A stretch of DNA of 64,000 nucleotides from JABFWF01 sp035539135 (GCA_035539135.1 DATLJD010000002.1:76568-140567); one strand, 5' to 3'; shown: positions 20,690 through 30,074, counted from the first letter of the stretch. Translations and numbers: made by a program. Notes: generated by a model not told the origin, from the letters alone.

Positions 20690-20731
20690 TGGTGCGGTGC
20701 AGCATAGCAGGAGTTTTGTTGCGGTGCAACA
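20690..20731. promoter_or_regulatory. TGC-rich operator candidate over the phasin promoter
   Basis: A perfect 15-bp palindrome TGTTGC-GGT-GCAACA (20717-20731) covers the -35. An imperfect repeat TGGTGCGGTGCAG (20690-20702) lies 27 bp away over the -10/start. TGC-rich palindromes of this kind are known operators of the PHA repressor PhaR at phasin genes in other bacteria. PhaR binding here is inferred. Confidence 0.5.
20701..20729 (-). promoter_or_regulatory. sigma-70 promoter of the phasin gene (TTGCAC-N17-TATGCT)
   Basis: The -35 TTGCAC and -10 TATGCT are 17 bp apart on the minus strand, with the start near 20694 and ATG at 20650. This is among the clearest -35/-10 pairs in the window. Confidence 0.7.
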
Positions 20732-20809
20732 TCAGGCCGCGAGGAGCCGGAGAGTGGCATCCCCGGGCCGCGGGCTGGCCCGGCGGGGGCCTGGCGGTCG
20801 ATTGCCGAA

Positions 20810-21178
20810 CTAGGGGCCGGGCGCCGGACCCCGGTAGCGGCAGCCGGAGGTGCAGGTCTCGTGCACCACCACCTGGCTCAGCAGCGGCAGCTCGGGCTTC
20901 AGCCGCTCCCAGATCCACTGCGCCAGGCGCTCGCTGGTCGGGTTGTCCAGGCCCTCGATCTCGTTCAGGTAGTGGTGGTCCAGCCGCTCGTACAGCGGCC
21001 GGAACGCGGCCTTGAGCTCGGCGAAATCCATGATCCAGCCGCTGTGCGGATCGGGCTCGCCGGACACGTGCAACTCGACCCGGAACGAATGCCCGTGCAG
21101 GCGCGCGCACTTGTGTCCCGCCGGCACGTTGGGCAGCCGGTGCGCGGCCTCGAGGGTGAAGGTCTTGAAGATGTCCAT
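20810..21178 (-). CDS. queD: 6-carboxytetrahydropterin synthase QueD (6-pyruvoyl-tetrahydropterin synthase family)
   Basis: 122 aa. It acts in the queuosine/7-deazapurine pathway, making 6-carboxytetrahydropterin from dihydroneopterin triphosphate. Zinc ligands are in EAAHRLP and LHGHSF, the catalytic Cys is in GHKCARLHG, and LDHHYLNE and VHETCTSGCRY complete the active site. ATG 21178 starts at the conserved MDIFKTFTLEAAH; the open frame extends upstream but without family similarity. The gene stands alone; the gap to dps (21179-21360) shows no clear feature. Confidence 0.93.
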   Translation of the reverse strand: MDIFKTFTLEAAHRLPNVPAGHKCARLHGHSFRVELHVSGEPDPHSGWIMDFAELKAAFRPLYERLDHHYLNEIEGLDNPTSERLAQWIWERLKPELPLLSQVVVHETCTSGCRYRGPAPGP

Positions 21179-21360
21179 GCGTGCGGCCGGGATCCGGGGA
21201 GTGTGCGTACGTCCGCGGCGGAAGCCGGGCGCGCAGGATACCAACCAACGCGGCGCGCCCGTCGCTGGCGCGGGCGTTCAGCCGCGCGCGACTCGTGCAA
21301 CAGGCAAGGGCGGATCGCCGAGCCAGTGCCGGGCAATCGCGCGACGCCGCAGGCCGCCGC

Positions 21361-21906
21361 CTACTGCAGCAGCGAGCGCAGCATCCAGGCGTATTTCTCG
21401 TGGATCTGCAGGCGCTGGGTGAGCAGGTCCACCGACGGATCGTCGCCGGCATCGTCGGCGGTCTTGAGCACCTTGCGCGCGGTGCGGCAGACCGCTTCGT
21501 TGCCGAGCGTGAGCCGGCGCACCATGCCGCGCCAGTCGGTGTTGTCCTCGAGCGGGCCTTCCTCCTCGATGGACGACAGCATGGCGAACTGCGCATACGA
21601 ACCGGGCGCGCTGAAACCGAGCGCGCGGATCCGCTCGGCGACCTCGTCCAGCGCGGTCCACTGCTCGGTGTACTGGGTCTCGAACATCGTGTGCAGGGTG
21701 TTGAACATCGGCCCGGTGACGTTCCAGTGGAAGTTGTGCGTCATCAGGTACAGCGTGTAGGCGTCGGCCAGGAAGCGCGACAGGCCGTCGGCGATCTGCC
21801 GGCGCTGGGCGTCGCTCAGGCCGATGTCGATCGCCGGCGCGCCGGCGGTACCGGGAGTGGCACCGCGGGTGGAAACGGATTTGCGGGTCGTCTTCCTGGT
21901 GGCCAT
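21361..21906 (-). CDS. dps: Dps-family DNA-binding ferritin-like protein
   Basis: 181 aa. It forms dodecamers that oxidise Fe(II) with peroxide and shield DNA in stress or stationary phase. The Lys/Arg/Thr-rich N-terminal tail (MATRKTTRKS) is the usual DNA-contact arm. Ferroxidase residues are in THNFHWNVTG, and FETQYTEQWTALDEVAERI supplies the acidic ligands. ATG 21906 is chosen because GAGGAG lies 7 nt upstream; ATG 21912 is too close. A TATTGT -10 (minus, 21940-21935) is likely. The gene is divergent from hrpA with 92 bp between start codons. Confidence 0.93.
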   Translation of the reverse strand: MATRKTTRKSVSTRGATPGTAGAPAIDIGLSDAQRRQIADGLSRFLADAYTLYLMTHNFHWNVTGPMFNTLHTMFETQYTEQWTALDEVAERIRALGFSAPGSYAQFAMLSSIEEEGPLEDNTDWRGMVRRLTLGNEAVCRTARKVLKTADDAGDDPSVDLLTQRLQIHEKYAWMLRSLLQ

Positions 21907-21998
21907 GGACATGCTCCTCGCTGGGCTTGCGTCCACAATAGGCGGCCGCGACGGGCCTGGGAAATGGATTGTCGCTGTCGCAACGATCGAACGAATTT

Positions 21999-24900
21999 AT
22001 GGAAGCAGACGTCAGCGCCGCGTTAGCCCGGTCGCGGCGCGCCATCGACGGCGCGCTGTCGCGCGATCGCGGGCGCCTGCACGGGCTGTGGTCGCGCTGG
22101 AAGGGCCGGCCGGACGATGCCGCCGCGCAGGCCGCCTTTGCCCAGGCGCTGGACGCTTCGGTCGCGGCGCGCGAAGCGCGGGCGGCGGCGCTGCCGCAGG
22201 CGCCGGCCGATCCGGCGCTGCCGATCGCCGCGCACGCGGAGCGCATCGTCTCGCTGATCCGCGGCCACCAGGTCGTGGTGGTCGCCGGCGAGACCGGCTC
22301 AGGCAAGACCACCCAGCTGCCCAAGCTGTGCCTGGCCGCCGGGCGCGGCGCCGCCGGCATGATCGGCTGCACCCAGCCGCGCCGGATCGCCGCGCGCGCG
22401 GTCGCGCGGCGGGTGGCGGAGGAACTGCAGGTGCCGCTGGGCGGCGCGGTCGGCTACCAGGTGCGCTTCACGGAACAGGTCGGCGAACGGACCGCGGTCA
22501 AGTTCATGACCGACGGCATCCTGCTCGCCGAGATCCAGTCCGATCGCTGGCTGTCGGCCTACGACACGATCATCGTCGACGAGGCGCACGAGCGCAGCCT
22601 CAACATCGACTTCCTGCTCGGCTACCTCAAGCAGCTGCTGGCCAGGCGCCGCGACCTCAAGCTGATCGTCACCTCGGCCACGATCGACACCGAACGCTTC
22701 GCCGCGCACTTCTTCGATGCGCCGGTGGTGGAGGTGGAAGGCCGCGGCCATCCGGTGGAAGTGCGCTACCTGCCGCTGGAAGGCGAGGGCGGGGACGAAG
22801 GCGACCGCAGCGTGCTCGACGGCATCGTCGGCGCCTGCGACGAAATCGTGCGGGAGTCGCGCCTGGGCGACGTGCTCGTCTTCCTCCCCGGCGAGCGCGA
22901 GATCCGCGACGCGCACCAGGCGCTGGAGCGGCGCAAATATCGGCACACCGAAGTGCTGCCGCTGTACGCGCGGCTGTCCGCGCGCGACCAGGACCGGGTG
23001 TTCAACCCCGGCCCGCAGCGGCGGATCGTGCTCGCGACCAACGTCGCCGAAACCTCGCTGACGGTGCCGCGCATCCACTACGTGGTCGATCCCGGCTACG
23101 CCCGGGTCAAGCGCTACAGCCCGCGGCAGAAGCTCGACCGCCTGCACGTCGAGCCGGTCAGCCAGGCCAGCGCCGACCAGCGCAAGGGCCGCTGCGGGCG
23201 CATCGCGCCCGGCACCTGCTACCGGCTGTATTCGGAAGCGGACTTCGAGGCGCGGCCGCGCTACACCGATCCGGAGATCCGCCGCGCCGCGCTGGCCGGG
23301 GTGATCCTGCGCATGCTGGCGCTCGGCCTCGGCCGCATCGAGGACTTCCCGTTCCTGGAGCCGCCCGATCCGCGCGCGGTCGCCGATGGCTGGCAGACCC
23401 TGGCCGAGCTCGGCGCGGTGGACGAGCAGCGCAAGCTGACGCCCGTCGGCCGGGCGATGGCGCGGCTGCCGGTCGACGTCAAGCTCGCGCGCATGCTGGT
23501 CGCCGCGAACGCGCACGGCGTGCTGCGCGAGATGCTGGTGATCGCCAGCTTCCTCGGCATCCAGGACCCGCGCGAGCGTCCGGCCGACCAGCGCGCGGCC
23601 GCCGACAACGCGCACGCGGAGTTCGCCGATCCGAAGTCCGAGTTCGTCGGCATCCTCAAGCTGTGGGACGCATACCGCGCCGCGCACGAGGAGTTGACCC
23701 AGTCGCAGCTGCGCAAGTGGGCCGACCGGCACTTCCTCGGCTTCCTGCGCCTGCGCGAATGGCGCGAACTGCACCGCCAACTGAAGTTGCTGTGCGACGA
23801 ACTGGGTTGGGCGCAGGAACAGCGGCACCCCCACCCCAACCCTCCCCCGCGCGCGGGGGAGGGGGCGCCGCGCCGCGAGACCGACTCCTTGCCCCGTGTG
23901 CGGGGGAAGGCCGGGATGGGGGCGAGCGACGACGGCCGCCCGGGCGCGCTGCAACCCGGCCACTACGCCGCCCTGCACCGCGCCTTGATCGCCGGCTTGC
24001 CCACCCAGCTCGGCAACCGCGGCACGCAGGCCGATCGAAAAGCGAGCGGGCTCTACGACGGCCCGCGCGGGCGCAAGTTCCAGCTGTTCCCGGGTTCGCC
24101 GCTGGCGAAGAAGCCGCCGCCATGGGTGCTGTCGGCCTTGCTGCTGGACACCGAGCGCGTGTGGGCGCTGACCAATGCCTCGATCGAGCCGGAGTGGGCG
24201 ATCGACGAGCTGCCGCACCTGCTCGCGCGCCGCCACCACGATCCGCGCTGGGCGCGCTCGCAGGGCCGGGTGGTCGGCAGCGAGCAGATCTCGCTGTTCG
24301 GCCTGGTGCTGGCGCCGAAGCGGCCGATCCACTACGGCGCGCTGTATCCGGAGGAGGCGCGCCAGATCTTCGCGCGGGATGCGCTGGTGACCGGCGAGAT
24401 CAATACCCGCAGCGCGTTCCTGGCGCGCAACCTCGCGACCTTGGCGAAGGCGAAGGAGGAAGAGGCCAAGCAGCGGCGCGCCGGCCTGGTCGTCGACGAG
24501 GAATGGCAGGCGCAGTGGTACCTCGACCGGCTGCCGCCGCAGGTGCACAACGCGCAGGCGCTGGACGCGTGGTACGCGAAGCTGCCGGCCGAGCAGAAGC
24601 GCGCGCTGGAGTGGTCGCTGGACGCGCTGATGGTCGGCGAGGCCAGCGAGGCCGCGCGCTTCCCGCCGTTCCTGCCGCTGGGCGACGCGCGGCTGGCGGT
24701 GAGCTACCGCTTCGATCCCGGCGCGCCCGACGACGGCATGACCGTGGCGGTACCGCTGCACCTGCTCAACGCGCTGGACCCGGCGCGGCTGTCGTGGCTG
24801 GCGCCGGGCTTCGTCGCCGACAAGGCGGCGGCGCTGATCCGCGCGCTGCCGAAGACGCTGCGGCGCAACTTCGTGCCGGCGCCGGACTTCGCGCGCGCCT

Positions 24901-26048
24901 TCGCCGAGGCGTTCCCGCAACCGACCGCCGACACGCTGGAGGGCGAACTGGCGCGCTTCCTGTACAAGCTGACCGGCGTCGCGCTGGCGCCGGCCGATTT
25001 CGAGCCGGCGGCGCTCGAACCGCACCTGCACGCCAACCTGCGGCTGCTCGACCGTGATGGCCGCCGCGTGCTCGCAGAATCGCGCGACCTTGACGGCTTG
25101 CGCGCGCGCTTCGGCCAGCGCGCGGCCGACGCCTTCGCCGCGCGCGCCGCCGAAGGCCTGGCGCAACGCGGGCTGACCGCCTTTCCCGACACGCCGGTCC
25201 CGGCCAGCGTACGCGGCGCCGGCGGCGTGCCGGCGTATCCCGCGCTGGAGGACGATGGCGACAGCGTGTCGCTGTCGGTGCACGCCGAGCGCGCCGAAGC
25301 GGAGCGCCTGCATCCGCGCGGCGTGCGCCGCCTGCTGCGGATCGCGCTCGCCGACCGGCTGAAGCAGGCGCGCAAGCAACTGCCGGTGCAGCCCAAGATT
25401 TCGCTGCTGTACGCCGCGATCGAATCCGCGGCGCCGCGCGCCGACGGCCTCAAGGACAGCGACCGCCTGCGCGCCGACCTGGTCGACGGCGCCTTCGCCG
25501 CGCTCACCGCGGACGGCCTCGGCGACATCCGGGACCGCGCCGCCTTCGACGCGCGCCGCGAGGCCGTCGCCAGGGCGCTGTTCCCCGAGGCGATGGCGCG
25601 CCTGCAGCAGGCGGAGACCATCCTCGCCGCGGTCGCCGAGGTGCGCGCGAAGCTCGAGTCGAAGCTGATGGGCTGGGCCAGCGGCAACCTCGACGACATG
25701 CGCGCGCAGCTCGCCGCGCTGACCCCGCCCGGCTTCCTGCGCGACGTGCCGGCCGAGGCGCTGGCGGAATATCCGCGCTGGCTGAAGGCGCTCGCGCTGC
25801 GCGCCGAACGCGCGCAACGCGATCCCCTGCGCGACCAGCAGCGCATGCTCGAGCTCAAGCCGTTCGCCGACGCGCTCGCCGACGCGGCGGCCGCGGGCGT
25901 CGCCGACGCGCCCGGCTGGCAGGCGCTGCGCTGGGACCTGGAGGAGCTGCGGGTGTCGCTGTTCGCGCAGGAGCTCGGCGCGCGCGGCGGGGTGTCGGCC
26001 AAGAAGCTGGCGCAGCGACTGAAGCTGCTGCGCGGCCAGATCGGATGA
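21999..26048 (+). CDS. hrpA: ATP-dependent RNA helicase HrpA (DEAH box)
   Basis: 1349 aa, close to other HrpA proteins. The helicase acts on stalled or collided ribosomes and mRNA in enterobacteria. Walker A GETGSGKT is at 97-104, DEAH at 194-197, and motifs SATIDTERF and the QRKGRCGR arginine-finger region are intact. The HA2/OB-fold and long C-terminal DUF3418 region follow. Residues 610-642 are encoded by a 99-bp palindromic repeat inserted in frame; the homologous sequence resumes at GHYAALHRAL. TTG 21969 is an earlier possible start, but ATG 21999 is preferred. No terminator stands out in the 81-bp convergent gap to ybbP. Confidence 0.95.
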   Translation: MEADVSAALARSRRAIDGALSRDRGRLHGLWSRWKGRPDDAAAQAAFAQALDASVAAREARAAALPQAPADPALPIAAHAERIVSLIRGHQVVVVAGETGSGKTTQLPKLCLAAGRGAAGMIGCTQPRRIAARAVARRVAEELQVPLGGAVGYQVRFTEQVGERTAVKFMTDGILLAEIQSDRWLSAYDTIIVDEAHERSLNIDFLLGYLKQLLARRRDLKLIVTSATIDTERFAAHFFDAPVVEVEGRGHPVEVRYLPLEGEGGDEGDRSVLDGIVGACDEIVRESRLGDVLVFLPGEREIRDAHQALERRKYRHTEVLPLYARLSARDQDRVFNPGPQRRIVLATNVAETSLTVPRIHYVVDPGYARVKRYSPRQKLDRLHVEPVSQASADQRKGRCGRIAPGTCYRLYSEADFEARPRYTDPEIRRAALAGVILRMLALGLGRIEDFPFLEPPDPRAVADGWQTLAELGAVDEQRKLTPVGRAMARLPVDVKLARMLVAANAHGVLREMLVIASFLGIQDPRERPADQRAAADNAHAEFADPKSEFVGILKLWDAYRAAHEELTQSQLRKWADRHFLGFLRLREWRELHRQLKLLCDELGWAQEQRHPHPNPPPRAGEGAPRRETDSLPRVRGKAGMGASDDGRPGALQPGHYAALHRALIAGLPTQLGNRGTQADRKASGLYDGPRGRKFQLFPGSPLAKKPPPWVLSALLLDTERVWALTNASIEPEWAIDELPHLLARRHHDPRWARSQGRVVGSEQISLFGLVLAPKRPIHYGALYPEEARQIFARDALVTGEINTRSAFLARNLATLAKAKEEEAKQRRAGLVVDEEWQAQWYLDRLPPQVHNAQALDAWYAKLPAEQKRALEWSLDALMVGEASEAARFPPFLPLGDARLAVSYRFDPGAPDDGMTVAVPLHLLNALDPARLSWLAPGFVADKAAALIRALPKTLRRNFVPAPDFARAFAEAFPQPTADTLEGELARFLYKLTGVALAPADFEPAALEPHLHANLRLLDRDGRRVLAESRDLDGLRARFGQRAADAFAARAAEGLAQRGLTAFPDTPVPASVRGAGGVPAYPALEDDGDSVSLSVHAERAEAERLHPRGVRRLLRIALADRLKQARKQLPVQPKISLLYAAIESAAPRADGLKDSDRLRADLVDGAFAALTADGLGDIRDRAAFDARREAVARALFPEAMARLQQAETILAAVAEVRAKLESKLMGWASGNLDDMRAQLAALTPPGFLRDVPAEALAEYPRWLKALALRAERAQRDPLRDQQRMLELKPFADALADAAAAGVADAPGWQALRWDLEELRVSLFAQELGARGGVSAKKLAQRLKLLRGQIG
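23826..23924. repeat. 99-bp REP/REPIN-like palindromic element inside hrpA
   Basis: Outer arms of 22 bp pair imperfectly (about 17 of 22). Inside are two separate hairpins, CCTCCCCCGC/GCGGGGGAGG and CCTTGCCCCG with a GCGGGGGAAGG arm. Length is exactly 33 codons and reads through in frame as a Pro/Arg/Gly-rich peptide beginning HPHPNPPPRAGEG. The base pattern is that of intergenic xanthomonad repeats, unlike the flanking coding DNA. Confidence 0.8.
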
Positions 26049-26129
26049 CAAGGGTGGCGAGTGGGCGTTTTCCCGGCCGGCCCCCACACCCGGTGCATTC
26101 GCGCGACGCAGCGGCGTCGCGACGCCGTG

Positions 26130-28637
26130 CTAATTGTCGAGTTCGCGCAGGGTCACCGACGGCGGCGCGTCCAGCACCCGCCGCGTCGCGAACAGGCCCG
26201 CGAGCAATGCCGCGGCCATGCCGAGCGCGGCGCCGGCCGCGGCCATCGCCCAATCCGCCCGCCACGGCAGGTCGAATACGCGCACGGCGATCACGCCGGC
26301 GACGACCGAAGCCGCCACCGCCGCGGTGACGCCGGACAGCAGTCCGATCGCCGCGAATTCCGAGGCCTGCGCCAGCCGCAACTGCCGGCGGCTGCCGCCG
26401 AGCACGCGCATCACCGCGCCCTCCAGCAGGCGCTCGTCCTGGCTGGCGCTCACCGCCGCCATCAGCACCAGCAGGCCGGCCAGCAACGCGAACCAGAACA
26501 CCACCTCGACCACGGTGGATACCTGGTCGGCGGTCGCGCGCACCTGCGCCAGCACCGCGCTGACGTCGATCACGGTGAGGTTGGGGAAGGCCGCGACCAG
26601 GTCGGCGGTGAAGTGCGGGTGGTCCGGCGGCACGATGACGGCGGTGACATGGCTGGCGGGATACCTGTCGAGCGCGCCGGGCGAGGCGAGCACGAAGAAG
26701 TTGGGCCGGAAGCTCTCCCACTCCACGCTGCGCAGGCTGGTGATGGTGGCCTCGAAGCGCTGGCCGGCGATGTCGAAGCCGATCCGGTCGCCGAGTTCCC
26801 AGCCCAGCGTGCGCGCAAAATCCTCCTCGACCGACAACTCGGGTTGCGCGGGCCGGCCCTGCCAGAAGCGACCGGCGACGATCCGGTTGTCGTCGCGCAG
26901 CGTCGCGGTGGTGGACAGGTTGAATTCGCGCTCGGCCATGCGCCGCGCGCGCTCGCCCTGCGCGCCGTAATCGGCGCCGGTGACCGGCTTGCCGTTGTCC
27001 GCGACCAGGCGCGCGCGCACCATCGGGAACAGTTCCGGCGGCGCCAGCCCGGCGCGGGCGATGTGCGCGCGCACCGCGTCCACCTGGTCGTCCTGCACGT
27101 TGATGATGAAGCGGTTGGGCGCGGTGTCCGCCAGGCTCAGCCGCCAGCGGTCGAGCAGGTCGGTGCGCACGAAGGTGAGCAGCAGCAGGGCCATCAGGCC
27201 GAGGCCGAGCGCGGTCACCTGGGCCACGCTGGTGGCCGGGCGCCGGCTGACGTTGGCCAGCCCGTAGCGCAGGCTGCCGCGCAGCCGCGCGCGCAGCCGG
27301 CGCACCGCGACCACCAGCGCCCAGGCCAGCAGCGCCAGCGCGGCGAAGGCGGCCGCCAGCCCGACCAGCAGCACCAGTGCGAGCGTGGCTGAGCCCGACT
27401 GCCACCACAGCAGCGCGGCCAGCCCGGCCAGGCCGAGCAGGGTCACCAGCCACGCGGACGGCTCGGTGCGGTCGAGATCGCGGCGCAGCACGCGCAGCGC
27501 CGGCACCCGGCGCAGTGCCAGCACCGGCGGCGCGCCGAAGGCCAGCAGCACCAGCAGCCCGATGCCGACGCCGCGCAGCGCCGGCCACGCACCGGCGGCG
27601 GGGATCGCGATCTGCAGCGCCTGCGCCAGCCATGCACCGACGCCCCATTGCAGGACTAACGCCAGCGCCACGCCGATGCCGCTGCCGGCCGCGCCGAGCA
27701 ACAGCAGTTCGCCCACGTGCACCGCCACCAGCGTGCGCTGGCTGGCGCCGAGGCAGCGCATCACCGCGGTGCCCGAGAGGTGGCGCTCGCCGTGCCGGCG
27801 CGCGGCCATCGCCACCGCCACGGCCGCAAGCACCACCGACACCAGCGCCGCGAGCCCGAGGAAGCGTCCGGCGCGCTCGAGCGCGAGCCGGATCTCGGGA
27901 CGCGCGTCGGCCGCCGTTTCCAGCCGCTGGCCGCGGCCGAGCGCGGCGCGGGCGGTGGCGGTGAAGCGCTCCACCGCGTCGGCCTCGCCCGCCACCACCA
28001 GCCGGTGGCGGATCCGGCTGCCTTCCTGCACCAGTTCGGTGGCCGGCAGGTCGGCGAGGTTGAGGAACACCTTGGGCGCGACGTTGAAGTAGTCCAGGGC
28101 GGCGTCCGGCTCCTGCACGACCAGCGCCGCCAGGGTGAAGCGCGCCTCGCCGAGCGCGATGCGGTCGCCGATCCGCGCGCCGAGGGTGTGCGCGCCGGCG
28201 CTGCCGAGCCAGACCGTGCCGGGCGCGGGGACGCCGCCGGCCTCGCGTTCCACGCCATCGGCGCCGACGATGCGGAAGCTGCCGCGCAGCGGATAGCCGT
28301 CGCCCAGCGCGTGCAGTTCGCCGAGCTGCAACCGGGCGGCGTCGCCTTCGCCGACCCGGATCATGGTGTTGAGTTCGAGCGTGCGCGTGCTGCGCAGGCC
28401 GTAGTCGCGCGCCGCCCGCGCGATCGTGCCGCCGATGGGCGCGTTGCCGCGCACCGCCGCGTCGCCGCCGAGCAGCTGGTTGGCCTGCAGCGCCAGCGCC
28501 CGCTCGGCGCGCTCGGTGACGAAGCCGACCGCGGTGACCGCCAGCACCGCCAGCGCCAGCGCGGCGAGCAGGATGCGCACCTCGCCTGCGGCGAGGTCGC
28601 GGCGCAGCTGGCGCCAGGCCAGCGCGAGGGTGCTCAT
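26130..28637 (-). CDS. ybbP: YbbP-like FtsX-domain ABC transporter permease
   Basis: 835 aa with about ten membrane helices. An N-terminal helix is followed by a periplasmic domain, two FtsX permease blocks (about 255-400 and 715-830) and a second periplasmic region. The motif VMRCLGASQRTLVAVHVGE and its C-terminal counterpart VMRVLGGSRRQLRLAQASE are the two coupling loops. With ybbA and divergent tesA it matches the E. coli tesA-ybbA-ybbP locus, supporting the naming. Substrate is not established. Its ATG overlaps the ybbA stop by 4 bp. Confidence 0.92.
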   Translation of the reverse strand: MSTLALAWRQLRRDLAAGEVRILLAALALAVLAVTAVGFVTERAERALALQANQLLGGDAAVRGNAPIGGTIARAARDYGLRSTRTLELNTMIRVGEGDAARLQLGELHALGDGYPLRGSFRIVGADGVEREAGGVPAPGTVWLGSAGAHTLGARIGDRIALGEARFTLAALVVQEPDAALDYFNVAPKVFLNLADLPATELVQEGSRIRHRLVVAGEADAVERFTATARAALGRGQRLETAADARPEIRLALERAGRFLGLAALVSVVLAAVAVAMAARRHGERHLSGTAVMRCLGASQRTLVAVHVGELLLLGAAGSGIGVALALVLQWGVGAWLAQALQIAIPAAGAWPALRGVGIGLLVLLAFGAPPVLALRRVPALRVLRRDLDRTEPSAWLVTLLGLAGLAALLWWQSGSATLALVLLVGLAAAFAALALLAWALVVAVRRLRARLRGSLRYGLANVSRRPATSVAQVTALGLGLMALLLLTFVRTDLLDRWRLSLADTAPNRFIINVQDDQVDAVRAHIARAGLAPPELFPMVRARLVADNGKPVTGADYGAQGERARRMAEREFNLSTTATLRDDNRIVAGRFWQGRPAQPELSVEEDFARTLGWELGDRIGFDIAGQRFEATITSLRSVEWESFRPNFFVLASPGALDRYPASHVTAVIVPPDHPHFTADLVAAFPNLTVIDVSAVLAQVRATADQVSTVVEVVFWFALLAGLLVLMAAVSASQDERLLEGAVMRVLGGSRRQLRLAQASEFAAIGLLSGVTAAVAASVVAGVIAVRVFDLPWRADWAMAAAGAALGMAAALLAGLFATRRVLDAPPSVTLRELDN

Positions 28638-29359
28638 GCCGTCGCCGCCGCGCGGACTTCGTCGGCGACGAGGCGACCGCTGTCGAGCCGAAGCAAGCGG
28701 CCGCAGCGCGCCGCCAGGTGTTCGTCGTGGGTCACCAGCACCAGGGTGGTGCCGGCGTCCTGGTTGAGCGCGAACAGCAGCTCGATGATCGCCTCGCCGG
28801 TGTGGGTGTCGAGGTTGCCGGTCGGCTCGTCGGCGAACAGCAGCGACGGCGCGGTGACGAAGGCGCGCGCCAGCGCGACCCGCTGCTGCTCGCCGCCGGA
28901 GAGCTGGCGCGGGTAGTGGCCGAGGCGCGCGCCGAGGCCGACCTTGGCGAGGATCGCCCGCGCCGGGCCTTCGGCGTCGCGGTCGCCGCGCAGTTCCAGC
29001 GGCAGCATCACGTTCTCCAGCGCGGTCAGCGAGGGCAGCAGCTGGAAGCTCTGGAACACGAAGCCGACCTTCTCGCCGCGCACCTTCGCGCGACCGTCTT
29101 CGTCCAGGGTCGACAGCGGCGCGCCGTCGAGCTGCACGCTGCCGCTGCTCGGCAGGTCGAGGCCGGCCATCAGCGACAGCAGCGTGCTCTTGCCGGAACC
29201 CGAGGCGCCGACGATCGCGACGGTGTCGCCGTGGTCGATGCGGAAGCCGACGTCGGCGAGGATCGTCAGTTCGCTCCCCGGCAACTGCACGCGCTTGCCG
29301 AGCCCCTGCACCCGCAGGGCGGGCGGCGCTTCAGGCAGGGATGGGGCGGCGTCGGCCAT
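28634..29359 (-). CDS. ybbA: YbbA-like ABC transporter ATPase
   Basis: 241 aa. Walker A GASGSGKST, signature LSGGEQQR, Walker B LLFADEPTG and switch VTHD are intact. ATG 29359 has GAGGAAG seven bases upstream; the longer open frame to 29533 is antisense to tesA. It energises the YbbP permease encoded immediately downstream. The two genes are divergent from tesA with about 50 bp between starts. Confidence 0.94.
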   Translation of the reverse strand: MADAAPSLPEAPPALRVQGLGKRVQLPGSELTILADVGFRIDHGDTVAIVGASGSGKSTLLSLMAGLDLPSSGSVQLDGAPLSTLDEDGRAKVRGEKVGFVFQSFQLLPSLTALENVMLPLELRGDRDAEGPARAILAKVGLGARLGHYPRQLSGGEQQRVALARAFVTAPSLLFADEPTGNLDTHTGEAIIELLFALNQDAGTTLVLVTHDEHLAARCGRLLRLDSGRLVADEVRAAATA

Positions 29360-29408
29360 GATGCTTCCTCGACACGTGACAGGCGGCGCGATGCCGGCGG
29401 GTGGACGG

Positions 29409-30074
29409 ATGGACCAGGGTAGATATGCGGCCGCATGGCGGCGGGTGCAATGGGCGATGGTCATGCTCGCGCTGCTGTGCATGGCAGGCATCGGCGTGGC
29501 GAAGGACCGGCCGGCGCCCGCGCCGGCGCGCACCGTGCTGGTGATGGGCGATTCGCTGTCGGCCGGCTACGGGATGGCGGCCTCGCAGGGCTGGGTCGCG
29601 CTGATGTCGGCGCGCATGCGGGCCAGCCATCCCGGCTGGCGCGTGGTCAACGCCAGCATCAGCGGCGAAACCAGCGCCGGCGGCGCGTCGCGGATCGCCG
29701 GCGAGCTGGCGCGCGTGCGTCCGGCCGTGGTGGTGGTCGCGCTCGGCGCCAACGACGGCCTGCGCGGCCTGCCGCTGGCGCAGAGCCGCGCCAACCTGAC
29801 CCGCATGGTGCGCGCGGCGAAAGCCGCGGGCGCGAAGGTGCTGCTGGTCGGCATGCGCATGCCGCCGAACCTCGGCCGCGCCTACACCGAAGGCTTCGAG
29901 GCCAACTACCGCGCGATCGCGCAGGCCGAGCAGGTCGCGTTGCTGCCGTTCCTGCTGGAACCGGTCGCGCGCGATCCGGAGGCGTTCCAGGCCGACGACC
30001 TGCATCCCACCGCGGCCGTGCAACCGAAGCTGCGCGACCACGTGTGGGCCGCGCTGGCGCCGTTGCTGAAGTAG
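29409..30074 (+). CDS. tesA: arylesterase / acyl-CoA thioesterase I (SGNH hydrolase)
   Basis: 221 aa from ATG 29409. The signal peptide has an Arg-containing n-region (AAAWRRVQW) and a hydrophobic core ending IGVAKD, so the enzyme is periplasmic. SGNH blocks: I VLVMGDSLSAGYGM with nucleophile Ser; II NASISGETSAGG; III ALGANDGLRG; V DDLHPTA with catalytic Asp and His. Such enzymes hydrolyse acyl thioesters, lysophospholipids and small esters. The start is uncertain: ATG 29391 and ATG 29457 are in frame, and a TAGATA -10-like box at 29420 would favour 29457. Synteny with ybbA-ybbP matches E. coli. Confidence 0.93.
   Translation: MDQGRYAAAWRRVQWAMVMLALLCMAGIGVAKDRPAPAPARTVLVMGDSLSAGYGMAASQGWVALMSARMRASHPGWRVVNASISGETSAGGASRIAGELARVRPAVVVVALGANDGLRGLPLAQSRANLTRMVRAAKAAGAKVLLVGMRMPPNLGRAYTEGFEANYRAIAQAEQVALLPFLLEPVARDPEAFQADDLHPTAAVQPKLRDHVWAALAPLLK

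Noticed and set aside
15801..21596. 1931-residue antisense open frame across the RND genes, phasin and queD
   Set aside because: His/Gln/Arg-rich antisense translation of acrAB-like genes, with no domain and passing through genes on both strands.
22299..26087. 1262-residue antisense frame over hrpA
   Set aside because: Mirror of hrpA codon bias; no motif.
26049..26129. CGACGC/GCGTCG hairpin in the hrpA-ybbP convergent gap
   Set aside because: Stem is short and has no T tract on either strand, so it was not called a terminator.
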